Below are positions 16,146 to 24,075 of a DNA stretch of 64,000 bases, in pieces. Source of the DNA: Kitasatospora terrestris (GTDB taxonomy: Bacteria; Actinomycetota; Actinomycetes; Streptomycetales; Streptomycetaceae); contig NZ_BAABIS010000001.1 in NCBI RefSeq assembly GCF_039542905.1, positions 4,402,001 through 4,466,000 on the forward strand. The letters run 5' to 3'. Each line of letters opens with the position of its first letter. Positions within the stretch are counted from its first letter, which is position 1. A program made the translations under genes and the position numbers. The notes under the pieces were generated by a model that was given only the letters and a program-made list of their open reading frames with translations, was not told where the DNA came from and searched no databases.

Positions 16146-16160
16146 GGCGGAGGCGTCGTC
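16146..16160. terminator. Right arm of the IS-split terminator
   Basis: GGCGGAGGCGTCGTC, the complement of 15108-15122. It lies 10 bp beyond the stop of the leftward GNAT gene. With its partner arm almost 1 kb away, transcription from the GNAT gene probably now continues into the IS. Confidence 0.7.
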
Positions 16161-16169
16161 GCGGAGGTG

Positions 16170-16727
16170 CTAGGCGCCGGCCGGCGGCCACTCGCGGCGC
16201 AGCACCGACATCAGCACCTGGTCGTGCCAGCCGCCGGAGCGGTACACGGCCTCCCGGCGGCGGCCCTCCTCCACGAACCCGGCCCGCGCGTAGGCGGCGA
16301 TCGCCCGGGCGTTGTAGCTGTTGACGGTCAGCTCCACCCGGTTGAGTCCGAGTTCGTCGAACGCGTAGCCGATGGTGGTGCGCAGGGCGTCGGTTCCGAG
16401 TCCCCGGTCCTGGAAGGGCGGGCCCATGACGATGGCCAGGGTCGCGGCGCGGTCCTTCGGGTTGGCGCCGTAGAGGGTGATGTGGCCGGCGAGTTCGCGG
16501 GTCTCCACGGTCTCGACGCTCAGCCCCAGGTCGCCGCCGGTGTTGCGGCTCCAGGCGCGGAACATCTCGGCGAGCGCGCCGTCCGGCTGGGGGTGGACCG
16601 GCCCGGTCACCTGCTGGACGGCGAGGGCGGGATCCCGCCACCAGTCGGCGAGCCGGGGGAGGTCGCTCTCGCGCAGCTCGCGCAGTCGGACGAGCTTGCC
16701 GGTCAGCGGATCGCCGTTGATCGCCAT
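16170..16727 (-). CDS. GNAT-family N-acetyltransferase
   Basis: A 185-residue acetyltransferase of the RimJ/RimL-like GNAT type. Family features are LVRLRELRESDLPRLADWW at the start, the acetyl-CoA loop region MGPPFQDRGLGTDALRTTIGYAF (about residues 105-128) and the LNRVELTVNSYNARAIAAYARAGF block near the end. The ATG at 16727 begins MAINGDPL after GAGGGGC. The acceptor substrate cannot be inferred. Confidence 0.9.
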   Translation of the reverse strand: MAINGDPLTGKLVRLRELRESDLPRLADWWRDPALAVQQVTGPVHPQPDGALAEMFRAWSRNTGGDLGLSVETVETRELAGHITLYGANPKDRAATLAIVMGPPFQDRGLGTDALRTTIGYAFDELGLNRVELTVNSYNARAIAAYARAGFVEEGRRREAVYRSGGWHDQVLMSVLRREWPPAGA

Positions 16728-16877
16728 GGTGGTGCCCCTCGGGGGTTCGGTGGTGCGGAGGTTCGCTCGGTTCGGCCTCACCGTAGGACCCGGGCCGGTG
16801 TCCGGCGGCCGGTGATGTCAGGTTGTGTCCTTCCCGACGCCCGATGCGGACCCAGGTCCTCGGTGCCGTCGGGAAAG

Positions 16878-16920
16878 CCGCAGGCCCCGGCCGCCCGTCA
16901 CGGGCGGCCGGGGCCTGCGG
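16878..16920. terminator. Very strong terminator after the pirin gene
   Basis: CCGCAGGCCCCGGCCGCCCG at 16878-16897 pairs perfectly over 20 bp with 16901-16920 around a TCA loop. It lies 14 bp beyond the stop of the leftward pirin gene. Confidence 0.88.
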
Positions 16921-16933
16921 ACGGCCGGGCCGG

Positions 16934-17893
16934 TCAGTTCCGGTCGGCCGGGACGGTGCCGAGACGGCCGGCCTGGAAGTCCTCCATGGCCTGCTGGAGC
17001 TCGCGGTGGCTGTTCATCACGAACGGCCCGTACCAGGCGACCGGCTCGCGGATCGGCAGGCCGCCGAGCAGGACCACCTCGAAGGTGGAGCTGCGCGAGT
17101 CCTGCTTCTCGTCGGCCCGGACGGTCAGCGAGTCGCCGTCGCCGAAGACGACCGCCTGGCCCATCCGGAACGGGCGGCGCTCGGTGCCGGCCGTGCCGCT
17201 TCCGGCCAGGCCGTACGCGAGGGCGTTGAAGTCGGACCGCCAGGGGAGGGTGACCTCGGCGCCCGGGTTCACCGAGACGTGGATCATGGTGATCGGGGTG
17301 TGGGTGGCGCCGGGGCCCTGGTGGCCGGCGATGTCGCCGGCGATCAGGCGGATCAGCGCGCCGCCGTCCTCGGTGGTCAGCAGCTTGACGCTGCCGCCGC
17401 GGATGTCCTGGTACTTCGGGGTGATCATCTTGTCCGAGGCGGGCAGGTTGACCCACAGCTGGAGGCCGTGGAACAGGCCGCCCGACATCACCAGCGACTC
17501 CGGCGGGGTCTCGATGTGCAGCAGGCCGGAGCCGGCCGTCATCCACTGGGTGTCGCCGTCGGTGATCACGCCGCCGCCGCCGTGCGAGTCCTGGTGCACG
17601 AAGGTGCCGTCGATGATGTAGGTGACGGTCTCGAAGCCGCGGTGCGGGTGCCAGGGGGTGCCCTTGGGCTCACCGGCCGCGTAGTCCACCTCGCCCATCT
17701 GGTCCATCATGATGAACGGGTCGAGGTACTTGGTGTTGACCTTCGCGAAGGCCCGGCGCACCGGGAATCCCTCGCCCTCGAAGCCCTCCGGGGCGGTGAC
17801 CACCGTCATCGCCGGGCGGGCGACCGCACCGACCGGGTCGGGGGTGGCGACGCGCGGGAGGGTCAGCGGGTTCTCGACGGTCACGGCGGGCAT
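16934..17893 (-). CDS. Pirin-family (cupin) protein
   Basis: A 319-residue bicupin. The N-terminal cupin holds the metal site: PWHPHRGFETVTYIIDG gives two histidines, and VHQDSHGGGG followed by MTAGSGLLHIE the remaining ligands. The C-terminal cupin with pirin tail runs from about residue 180. Bacterial pirins bind iron and can act as quercetinases or as redox-dependent partners of metabolic enzymes; which applies here is unknown. GGAGG precedes the ATG at 17893. A striking dyad lies just upstream (17930-17973), so the gene is probably repressible. Confidence 0.93.
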   Translation of the reverse strand: MPAVTVENPLTLPRVATPDPVGAVARPAMTVVTAPEGFEGEGFPVRRAFAKVNTKYLDPFIMMDQMGEVDYAAGEPKGTPWHPHRGFETVTYIIDGTFVHQDSHGGGGVITDGDTQWMTAGSGLLHIETPPESLVMSGGLFHGLQLWVNLPASDKMITPKYQDIRGGSVKLLTTEDGGALIRLIAGDIAGHQGPGATHTPITMIHVSVNPGAEVTLPWRSDFNALAYGLAGSGTAGTERRPFRMGQAVVFGDGDSLTVRADEKQDSRSSTFEVVLLGGLPIREPVAWYGPFVMNSHRELQQAMEDFQAGRLGTVPADRN

Positions 17894-17929
17894 GTCGGCC
17901 TCCTTCGGGGTTACTGGCCTGGGTCCAGA

Positions 17930-17973
17930 GTAGTTCAACTCTCAACCACTCGCAAGGTTGAACATTGAACTAC
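17930..17973. promoter_or_regulatory. Nested palindrome upstream of the pirin gene
   Basis: GTAGTTCAA (17930-17938) and TTGAACTAC (17965-17973) form a perfect 9-bp inverted repeat. Inside it, CAACC (17943-17947) pairs with GGTTG (17956-17960), and GTTGAACATTGAAC repeats the GAAC half-site. The region is AT-richer than its surroundings. It sits 37 bp before the pirin start and is probably an operator for a dimeric repressor, possibly the adjacent MarR protein. Confidence 0.65.
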
Positions 17974-18012
17974 CTCTGGCCATTCCCGGCCGTGCCCGCG
18001 CCGCCGCCCGCC

Positions 18013-18510
18013 CTACCGCCCCTTGCCGCGCAGCGCGTCCTGGGCCTCGACGTACTTCAGCATCAGGCGGGCGAAGTCCAGCCGCTCGCGATCGCTCCAG
18101 TCCGCGGTGATCTGGTCGAAGGCCGCGCGCTGGTGGCGCAGGAAGCGGTCCATCAGCTCCTCGCCGCCCGGGGCCAGGTGCAGCACGGTGCGCCGGCCGT
18201 CCTGCTGCGAGGCGGCGCGCACCAGGTAGCCCGAGGCGATGCAGTCGGACACCATCCGGCTGGCCACCGAGGGGTCCACGCCCAGGTGGTCGGCGACCGC
18301 GCCGACCGTCACCTCGCGGGCGCCGCCGGGCCCCCGGCCCTCCTCCGGGCGGTCCGCCTCCTGGACGATCCGCAGCACCAGGGTGCGGCTGAGGTCCTTC
18401 TGGCTGATCGGGTCCTCGACGTCCAGCAGCGAGGAGCGGCGCAGTCGCCCGAACGCCGGACCGACGGCGTTCAGCAGGTCCTCGTCAGTGGCGGGCTCGC
18501 GGTTCGTCAT
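18013..18510 (-). CDS. MarR-family regulator
   Basis: A 165-residue MarR protein. The winged helix is EVTVGAVADHLGVDPSVASRMVSDCIASGYLVRAAS, spanning about residues 67-102, with the wing QQDGRRTVLHLAPGG. The C-terminal dimer helix carries ERLDFARLMLKY. A TAGACT hexamer ends six bases before the ATG at 18510, so the mRNA is probably leaderless. It lies between the pirin operator-like dyad and the divergent NmrA gene, and either could be its target. Confidence 0.9.
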   Translation of the reverse strand: MTNREPATDEDLLNAVGPAFGRLRRSSLLDVEDPISQKDLSRTLVLRIVQEADRPEEGRGPGGAREVTVGAVADHLGVDPSVASRMVSDCIASGYLVRAASQQDGRRTVLHLAPGGEELMDRFLRHQRAAFDQITADWSDRERLDFARLMLKYVEAQDALRGKGR

Positions 18511-18550
18511 GCCGTCAGTCTACGGGTGCGTGACGGGGTGAAGGCATGTG

Positions 18551-18588
18551 TTGACATGAAAACGTGTGCAGGACATCATGCATATGTC
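18551..18588. promoter_or_regulatory. Promoter and GACAT/ATGTC dyad between marR and nmrA genes
   Basis: TTGACA at 18551-18556 is a consensus -35 for the rightward NmrA gene, with CATCAT about 17 bp on as a weak -10. GACAT (18572-18576) and ATGTC (18584-18588) flank ATGCAT, and another GACAT occurs at 18553. A MarR-type operator here is plausible. Confidence 0.5.
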
Positions 18589-18616
18589 ATCAGCAATGAA
18601 TTGATCGGAGTCCACC

Positions 18617-19471
18617 GTGACCATCCTCGTCACCGGCGGCCGCGGCCGGATCGCCCGAGCCGTCACCACCCGTCTGCACGCCGCCGGCCTCCCGGTCCGC
18701 GTGGCCGGCAGCAGGCCCGCCGAGCTGGCCGCCCCGACCGGAGTCGAGACCGTCGAACTGGCCCTCGGTCGGCCGGAGACCTTCGCCACCGCCCTCCGCG
18801 GCGTCCGGCAGGTCTTCCTCTACCCCGAGCCGGCCGGCATCGGGGCACTGATCGAGGAGGCCGGGGCGGCCGGCGTCGAGCACGTCGTCCTGCTCTCCTC
18901 CTCCGCGGTCCTCGGCCCCGACCCCGAGGAGGACCCGCTCGCCGACCACCACCTGCGGGTCGAGCGGGCCCTCGCCGGCTCCGCCCTGACCGCCACCTTC
19001 CTGCGGCCGGACGCCTTCGCCAGCAACGCGCTCGGCTGGGCGCACCCGGTCTCCCGGGCCCAGCCGGTCCAGCTGCCCTACCCGGACGCCGGCGTGGTGC
19101 CCGTCCACCCCGAGGACATCGCCGACATCGCCGTCGAGGCGCTCACCGGCGGCCGCCTCGCCGGCCGCGCGCTGACCCTCACCGGGGCCGAGCCGCTCAC
19201 CTTCCGCGAGCAGCTCGCCGTCCTCGCCGACGTGCTCGGCCGCGAGATCCCGGTCGAACGGATCACCCGCGACGAGGCCGAGCGGCAGCTCTCCGCCTTC
19301 ATGCCCGCGCCGCTGGTCGGCTCGCTGCTCGACTTCTGGCAGCGGGCCGACGCGGAGCCGGTCGCGGTGGCCGACACCACCGCCACCCTGCTCGGACGCC
19401 CCGCCCGCAGCTTCCGCCAGTGGGCGGCCGAGCACGCCGACGCCTTCGCCCCCGGGCGGACCGCCGTCTGA
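18617..19471 (+). CDS. NmrA-like NAD(P)-binding oxidoreductase
   Basis: A 284-residue atypical short-chain dehydrogenase. The dinucleotide loop is LVTGGRGRIARAV at the N-terminus; VEHVVLLSSSAVLG follows about residue 95, and FLRPDAFASNALGW lies in the usual substrate-side region. NmrA-type proteins may be NAD(P)H-quinone reductases or redox sensors. The GTG start follows CGGAG. It is a paralogue of the protein at 55801-56649: both end with a similar FxxWAxxHAxxF motif. It is divergent from the MarR gene and followed at 28 bp by a small winged-helix gene. Confidence 0.88.
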   Translation: MTILVTGGRGRIARAVTTRLHAAGLPVRVAGSRPAELAAPTGVETVELALGRPETFATALRGVRQVFLYPEPAGIGALIEEAGAAGVEHVVLLSSSAVLGPDPEEDPLADHHLRVERALAGSALTATFLRPDAFASNALGWAHPVSRAQPVQLPYPDAGVVPVHPEDIADIAVEALTGGRLAGRALTLTGAEPLTFREQLAVLADVLGREIPVERITRDEAERQLSAFMPAPLVGSLLDFWQRADAEPVAVADTTATLLGRPARSFRQWAAEHADAFAPGRTAV

Positions 19472-19499
19472 CCGGCGACACCTTCGAGAGGAGCCCGCC

Positions 19500-19925
19500 A
19501 TGCGCCCGATCGGGTACTGGCTCAACCGCACCGACCGCGCCCTCACCACCCGGATGGACGCGATGCTCGCCGAGGACGGCCTCACCCGGCTCGGCTGGCA
19601 GGTGCTGAACGCGGTCCACGACGACCCGCGGGCCGGCGACGCCGCCGTGGCCGGCCTGCTCGCCGCCAACGCGACACCCGCCGCCCTGGCCGGCGCCGTC
19701 GAGGCGCTGCTCGCCGACGGCCGGCTCACCCGCCCCGCCCCGGGCGCGCTCGCCCTGACCGCCGCCGGCCGCGACTGCCTCACCGAGGTGGGCGCCAAGG
19801 TCCGGGCCTTCCGCCGGCTGGCCGCCGAAGGCGTCCCCGACGAGGACTACCGCACCGCGATCGCCGTCCTCGAACGCATCGCCCGCAACGTCGAGGCCAT
19901 GGGGGAGGGCGCGGACCGCCGGTAG
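19500..19925 (+). CDS. Small MarR-like winged-helix protein
   Basis: A 141-residue protein beginning MRPIGYWLNRTDRALTTRMD, the LNRTDRALT helix being typical of a Streptomyces MarR-like subfamily. A degenerate wing (LLADGRLTRPAPGALALTAAGRDCL) follows near residue 75. GAGAGGAG precedes the ATG. It lies 28 bp after the NmrA gene and is probably cotranscribed. It likely binds DNA, though its recognition helix is weak. Confidence 0.7.
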   Translation: MRPIGYWLNRTDRALTTRMDAMLAEDGLTRLGWQVLNAVHDDPRAGDAAVAGLLAANATPAALAGAVEALLADGRLTRPAPGALALTAAGRDCLTEVGAKVRAFRRLAAEGVPDEDYRTAIAVLERIARNVEAMGEGADRR

Positions 19926-19990
19926 GCCCGGGTGGACCTTCGGACGGCACGCCGCCGCGGCCGGCGGGGTGGCCCCGACGGCGGTACGGA

Positions 19991-20497
19991 CTAGCCGTAC
20001 ATCCGGCGCATGGTGAAGTCGACCATCTGCTCGACGGCCTTGGCGTCGAAGACCATCCGGTGCTCGCCCTCCATGTCGAGGGCGAAGCCGTAGCCGGTGG
20101 GGAGCAGGTCGAGGATCTCGGCGCCGGTGACGCTGAAGTGCTTGGACTCCTTGCCGGCGTAGCGCTTCAGCTCCTTGAGCGAGCTGAACATCGGGATCAC
20201 CGGGGTCGGGGTGTTGTGCAGCGCGAGGAAGCCGGGGCGGTCGCCGCGCGGGCAGTAGACCTTGGAGGTGATGAAGATGGCCTGGAAGTCCTCGACCGCC
20301 ATCGAGCCGGTGGTGAAGGCGCGCACCGCGTCGGCGAGGGACGGCGGAGACGGCTCCGGGTACAGGGACTGCTGCTGGGCGCCCTGCTGGTGCGGGTCCC
20401 CGTACGGGCCGGCGCCGGGCATGCCGTTCATCCCCTGCTGCATCTGCTGCTGCTGGTAGGGGTCGCCCTGGTAGGCGGTCTGCTCGTAGCCGTACAC
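19991..20497 (-). CDS. SseB-domain protein with Gln/Met-rich N-terminus
   Basis: A 168-residue protein. The first 45 residues are low complexity (Gln, Met, Gly, Pro, Tyr), and the remainder is an SseB-like domain: DAVRAFTTGSMAVEDFQAIFI, then RPGFLALH, VIPMFSSLKELKRY and the closing LDMEGEHRMVFDAKAVEQM. SseB-family proteins in Streptomyces have no established role; the family name comes from an enhanced-serine-sensitivity gene. The GTG at 20497 is chosen because TAGCCT ends seven bases upstream with no ribosome site, the pattern of a leaderless transcript. Confidence 0.8.
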   Translation of the reverse strand: MYGYEQTAYQGDPYQQQQMQQGMNGMPGAGPYGDPHQQGAQQQSLYPEPSPPSLADAVRAFTTGSMAVEDFQAIFITSKVYCPRGDRPGFLALHNTPTPVIPMFSSLKELKRYAGKESKHFSVTGAEILDLLPTGYGFALDMEGEHRMVFDAKAVEQMVDFTMRRMYG

Positions 20498-20619
20498 GGG
20501 AACAAGGCTATCGGGCGGACGGTCTTTCGTGGGGCGGTGATCCGCACAATGCGGCCCGGGGCGGCATTGTGGGACGTGACCACGTTCATAGGCCTTTCGT
20601 CCCGAAGGGCTTGAACAAG

Positions 20620-20658
20620 TTACCAACGGGTAGCATCATGGTCCCTACTGGTGGGTAA
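20620..20658. promoter_or_regulatory. Paired operator-like motifs before the acyl-CoA dehydrogenase gene
   Basis: TTACCAACGGGTAG (20620-20633) and CTACTGGTGGGTAA (20645-20658) are inverted copies matching at 11 of 14 positions; the first is itself a TACC-N4-GGTA dyad. TAGCAT (20631-20636) within the first could be a -10. Fatty-acid-degradation repressors of the TetR family bind dyads of this general kind, so control by such a regulator is likely; no regulator gene is adjacent. Confidence 0.55.
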
Positions 20659-20713
20659 GTGGGACGCGCCGAGCCGGCGGGCCCGCGGAAGCAGACGAAC
20701 CGGAGAAACGGTC

Positions 20714-22543
20714 ATGGGTCACTACAAGTCCAACCTGCGGGACGTGGAGTTCAACCTCTTCGAGGTGTTCGGCCGCGACCAGGTGTACGGCACCGGTCCG
20801 TTCGCCGACATGGACGTCGAGACCGCGAAGAACATCCTGAGCGAGATCTCGCGCCTGGCCGAGAACGAGCTGGCCGCGTCCTTCGTCGACGCCGACCGCA
20901 CCCCGCCGGTCTTCGACCCGGAGACCAACACCGCTCCGATCCCGGAGACCTTCAAGCGCAGCTACCAGGCGTTCATGGACGCCGAGTGGTGGCGCCTGGG
21001 CATCCCGGAGGGCATCGGCGGCCAGGTCACCCCGTCCTCGCTGGTCTGGGCGTACGCCGAGCAGGTCCTGGGCTCCAACCCGGCCATCTGGATGTACTCC
21101 TCCGGCCCGGCCTTCGCCGGCGTCGTCTTCGACGAGGGCACCGAGGAGCAGCAGAAGGTCGCCCAGCGCATGGTCGACGGCCTCTGGGGCGCCACCATGG
21201 TGCTGACCGAGCCGGACGCCGGCTCGGACGTGGGCGCCGGCCGCACCAAGGCGGTCAAGCAGGAGGACGGCTCCTGGCACATCGAGGGCGTGAAGCGCTT
21301 CATCACCTCCGGTGAGCACGACATGTCCGACAACATCATCCACCTGGTGCTGGCCCGCCCCGAGGGCGGCGCCCCCGGCACCAAGGGCCTCGGCCTCTAC
21401 ATCGTGCCGAAGTACGACTTCGACTGGGAGACCGGCGAGCTCGGCGAGCGCAACGGCGTCTACGCCACCAACGTCGAGCACAAGATGGGCCTCAAGGCCT
21501 CCAACACCTGCGAGATGACCTTCGGTGCCAAGCACCCGGCCAAGGGCTGGCTGCTCGGCGAGAAGATCGACGGCATCCGCCAGATGTTCAAGATCATCGA
21601 GTTCGCCCGCATGATGGTCGGCACGAAGGCGATCGCCACCCTGTCCACCGGCTACCTGAACGCGCTGGAGTACGCCAAGGAGCGCGTGCAGGGCGCCGAC
21701 ATCTCGCAGTTCATGGACAAGACCGCGCCGCGCGTCACCATCACCAACCACCCGGACGTCCGCCGCTCGCTGCTGCAGCAGAAGGCGTACGCCGAGGGCA
21801 TGCGCGCCCTGGTCCTCTACACCGCCTCGGTCCAGGACGACCTGCTGGCCGCCCGCCTGCGCGGCGAGAACGACGAGGCCGCCGAGCGCCTGAACGACCT
21901 GCTGCTGCCGATCGTCAAGGGCTACGGCTCGGAGAAGTCCTACGAGCAGCTCGCCCAGTCCCTGCAGATCTTCGGTGGCTCCGGCTACCTGCAGGAGTAC
22001 CCGATCGAGCAGTACATCCGCGACGCCAAGATCGACACCCTGTACGAGGGCACCACGGCGATCCAGGGCCTGGACTTCTTCTTCCGCAAGATCGTGAAGG
22101 ACGGCGGCCAGGCGCTGACCGCGGTCTCCGAGCAGATCCAGAAGTTCCTCGGCGCCGGCGAGGGCGGCGACGCCCTGGCCGACGAGCGCGCCGCGCTCGC
22201 CAAGGCCGCCGGCGACCTGGAGGCCATCGTCGGCAAGCTGCTCGCCGACCTGTCCTCGGTCGAGCAGGACGTCAAGAACATGTACAAGGTGGGCCAGAAC
22301 ACCACCCGCCTGCTGATGGTCTCCGGCGACGTCGTGATCGGCTGGCTGCTGCTCCGCCAGGCCGCCGTCGCGCTGGCCAAGCTGGAGGCCGGCGCCTCGG
22401 AGAAGGACGTCCCCTTCTACCGGGGCAAGGTCGCCGCGGCCCGCTTCTTCGCCCGCAACGTCCTCCCGACCACCACCTCGCAGCGGAAGATCGCCGAGGG
22501 CGTGGACAACGAGATCATGGACCTCGCGGAGGAGGCCTTCTAG
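20714..22543 (+). CDS. Acyl-CoA dehydrogenase, FadE5-like
   Basis: A 609-residue acyl-CoA dehydrogenase of the long C-terminally extended type. It opens MGHYKSNLRDVEFNLFEVFG, nearly the opening of mycobacterial FadE5. The FAD and substrate region includes GATMVLTEPDAGSDVGAGRTKA and FITSGEHDM; the C-terminal domain has QIFGGSGYLQEYPIEQYIRDAKIDTLYEGTT, noted here by its end EGTT, which contacts the flavin. It oxidises acyl-CoA in beta-oxidation; FadE5 enzymes accept broad chain lengths. Codon use is extremely biased to GC-ending codons, indicating high expression. A paired operator lies upstream and a clean terminator follows. Confidence 0.94.
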   Translation: MGHYKSNLRDVEFNLFEVFGRDQVYGTGPFADMDVETAKNILSEISRLAENELAASFVDADRTPPVFDPETNTAPIPETFKRSYQAFMDAEWWRLGIPEGIGGQVTPSSLVWAYAEQVLGSNPAIWMYSSGPAFAGVVFDEGTEEQQKVAQRMVDGLWGATMVLTEPDAGSDVGAGRTKAVKQEDGSWHIEGVKRFITSGEHDMSDNIIHLVLARPEGGAPGTKGLGLYIVPKYDFDWETGELGERNGVYATNVEHKMGLKASNTCEMTFGAKHPAKGWLLGEKIDGIRQMFKIIEFARMMVGTKAIATLSTGYLNALEYAKERVQGADISQFMDKTAPRVTITNHPDVRRSLLQQKAYAEGMRALVLYTASVQDDLLAARLRGENDEAAERLNDLLLPIVKGYGSEKSYEQLAQSLQIFGGSGYLQEYPIEQYIRDAKIDTLYEGTTAIQGLDFFFRKIVKDGGQALTAVSEQIQKFLGAGEGGDALADERAALAKAAGDLEAIVGKLLADLSSVEQDVKNMYKVGQNTTRLLMVSGDVVIGWLLLRQAAVALAKLEAGASEKDVPFYRGKVAAARFFARNVLPTTTSQRKIAEGVDNEIMDLAEEAF

Positions 22544-22576
22544 GCCCGCCCGAACCACCTGACACACCCTCAACAC

Positions 22577-22604
22577 GCAGGGCCCGGCACCCGCCGGGCC
22601 CTGC
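22577..22604. terminator. Terminator after the acyl-CoA dehydrogenase gene
   Basis: GCAGGGCCCGGC (22577-22588) pairs perfectly with GCCGGGCCCTGC (22593-22604) around a four-base loop, 34 bp after the stop codon. Confidence 0.85.
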
Positions 22605-22734
22605 TGTGTGTGACGGTCCTTCACTGTTCTGTCACTCTTGGCGGGATAGCGCTGTCCTGTCCGTGTACGGGCATATGCTCGGGGCGGAGCCGGTCCCCCA
22701 TCCGGTTGCCGATCTCCCTCAACTCAGGAGCAAC

Positions 22735-24030
22735 ATGTCGACCGCCGCCCGAACGGCCTCCTTCGACCGGACGCACACCGACGACCTGATCGCGTTCCTG
22801 CGCGACTCTCCGTCGCCGTACCACGCCGTGGCGAGCGCCGCCGAGCGGCTGGAGAAGGCCGGCTTCCGCCGCGTGCAGGAGACCGACGCCTGGGACGGGG
22901 CCACGGGCGGCCGGTACCTCATCCGCGGCGGCGCGCTGATCGCCTGGTACGTGCCCGAGGGCGCGACCCCGGCGACGCCGTTCCGGGTGGTGGGCACCCA
23001 CACCGACTCGCCCAACCTGAGGGTCAAGCCCGTCCCCGACACCGGGTCGGCCGGCTGGCGGCAGATCGCGGTCGAGATCTACGGCGGCGTCCCGCTCAAC
23101 ACCTGGCTCGACCGCGACCTCGGCCTCTCCGGCCGGCTCGCGCTGCGCGACGGCACCACCCGGCTGGTCAAGATCGACGAGCCGCTGCTGCGCGTCCCGC
23201 AGCTCGCCATCCACCTCGACCGCCAGGTCAACGAGGGCCTCAAGCTCGACAAGCAGCGCCACCTCACGCCGATCTGGGGAATCGGCAAGGTCACCGAGGG
23301 CGCGCTGGTCGAGTACGTCGCGGAGCGGGCGGGCGTGGCGGCCGCCGACATCGCCGGCTGGGACCTGATGACCCACGACGTCCAGCCGCCCTGCTACCTG
23401 GGCCGCGACCGCGAGCTGCTGGCCGGCCCGCGCCTGGACAACCTGCTGTCCGTGCACGCCGCCACCGCGGCGGTCGCCGCCGTCGCCGGCGCCGACCTGC
23501 CCCACATCCCGGTGCTCGCCGCCTTCGACCACGAGGAGACCGGCAGCGAGTCCGACACCGGCGCGCAGAGCCCGCTGCTCGGCAACGTCCTGGAGCGCAG
23601 CGTCCACTCCCGCGGCGGCAACGCCGAGGACCGCGCCCGCGCCCTGGCCGGCACCGTCTGCCTCTCCTCCGACATGGGCCACGCCGTCCACCCGAACTAC
23701 AGCGAGCGCCACGAGCCCGGCCACCACCCGATGCCCAACGGCGGCCCGATCCTCAAGGTCAACGTCAACAACCGGTACGCCACCGACGCGCTCGGCCGGG
23801 CCGTGTTCGCCGCCGCCTGCGAGAAGGCCGGCGTGCCCTGGCAGACCTTCGTCTCCAACAACGCCATGCCCTGCGGCACCACGATCGGCCCGATCACCGC
23901 CGCCCGCCTCGGCATCACCACCGTCGACTGCGGCATCGCGGCGCTGTCCATGCACTCCGCCCGCGAGCTGTGCGGCGCCGACGACCCGTTCCTGCTGGCC
24001 GCCGCGATCAAGGCCTTCCTGGAGGGCTGA
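22735..24030 (+). CDS. M18-family aminopeptidase
   Basis: A 431-residue metallo-aminopeptidase of family M18 (aspartyl aminopeptidase/ApeB type). Zinc ligands are visible in VVGTHTDSPNLRVKP (His), GPRLDNLLSVHAA (bridging Asp), FDHEETGSESDTGAQS (catalytic and ligand Glu), SSDMGHAVHPNYS (Asp, His) and the C-terminal LSMHSARELCG (His). Normal length. It is cytosolic and removes N-terminal residues from peptides. CAGGAG precedes the ATG at 22735. A terminator shared with the convergent thioredoxin-NHL gene follows. Confidence 0.94.
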   Translation: MSTAARTASFDRTHTDDLIAFLRDSPSPYHAVASAAERLEKAGFRRVQETDAWDGATGGRYLIRGGALIAWYVPEGATPATPFRVVGTHTDSPNLRVKPVPDTGSAGWRQIAVEIYGGVPLNTWLDRDLGLSGRLALRDGTTRLVKIDEPLLRVPQLAIHLDRQVNEGLKLDKQRHLTPIWGIGKVTEGALVEYVAERAGVAAADIAGWDLMTHDVQPPCYLGRDRELLAGPRLDNLLSVHAATAAVAAVAGADLPHIPVLAAFDHEETGSESDTGAQSPLLGNVLERSVHSRGGNAEDRARALAGTVCLSSDMGHAVHPNYSERHEPGHHPMPNGGPILKVNVNNRYATDALGRAVFAAACEKAGVPWQTFVSNNAMPCGTTIGPITAARLGITTVDCGIAALSMHSARELCGADDPFLLAAAIKAFLEG

Positions 24031-24040
24031 GAACGGCTCG

Positions 24041-24063
24041 GGGAGCCCCGGGGCGGGGCTCCC
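24041..24063. terminator. Terminator between convergent aminopeptidase and NHL genes
   Basis: GGGAGCCCC (24041-24049) pairs with GGGGCTCCC (24055-24063) around GGGGC. It lies between stop codons at 24030 and 24076 and can serve both strands. Confidence 0.78.
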
Positions 24064-24075
24064 TGCCGCAGCGGA

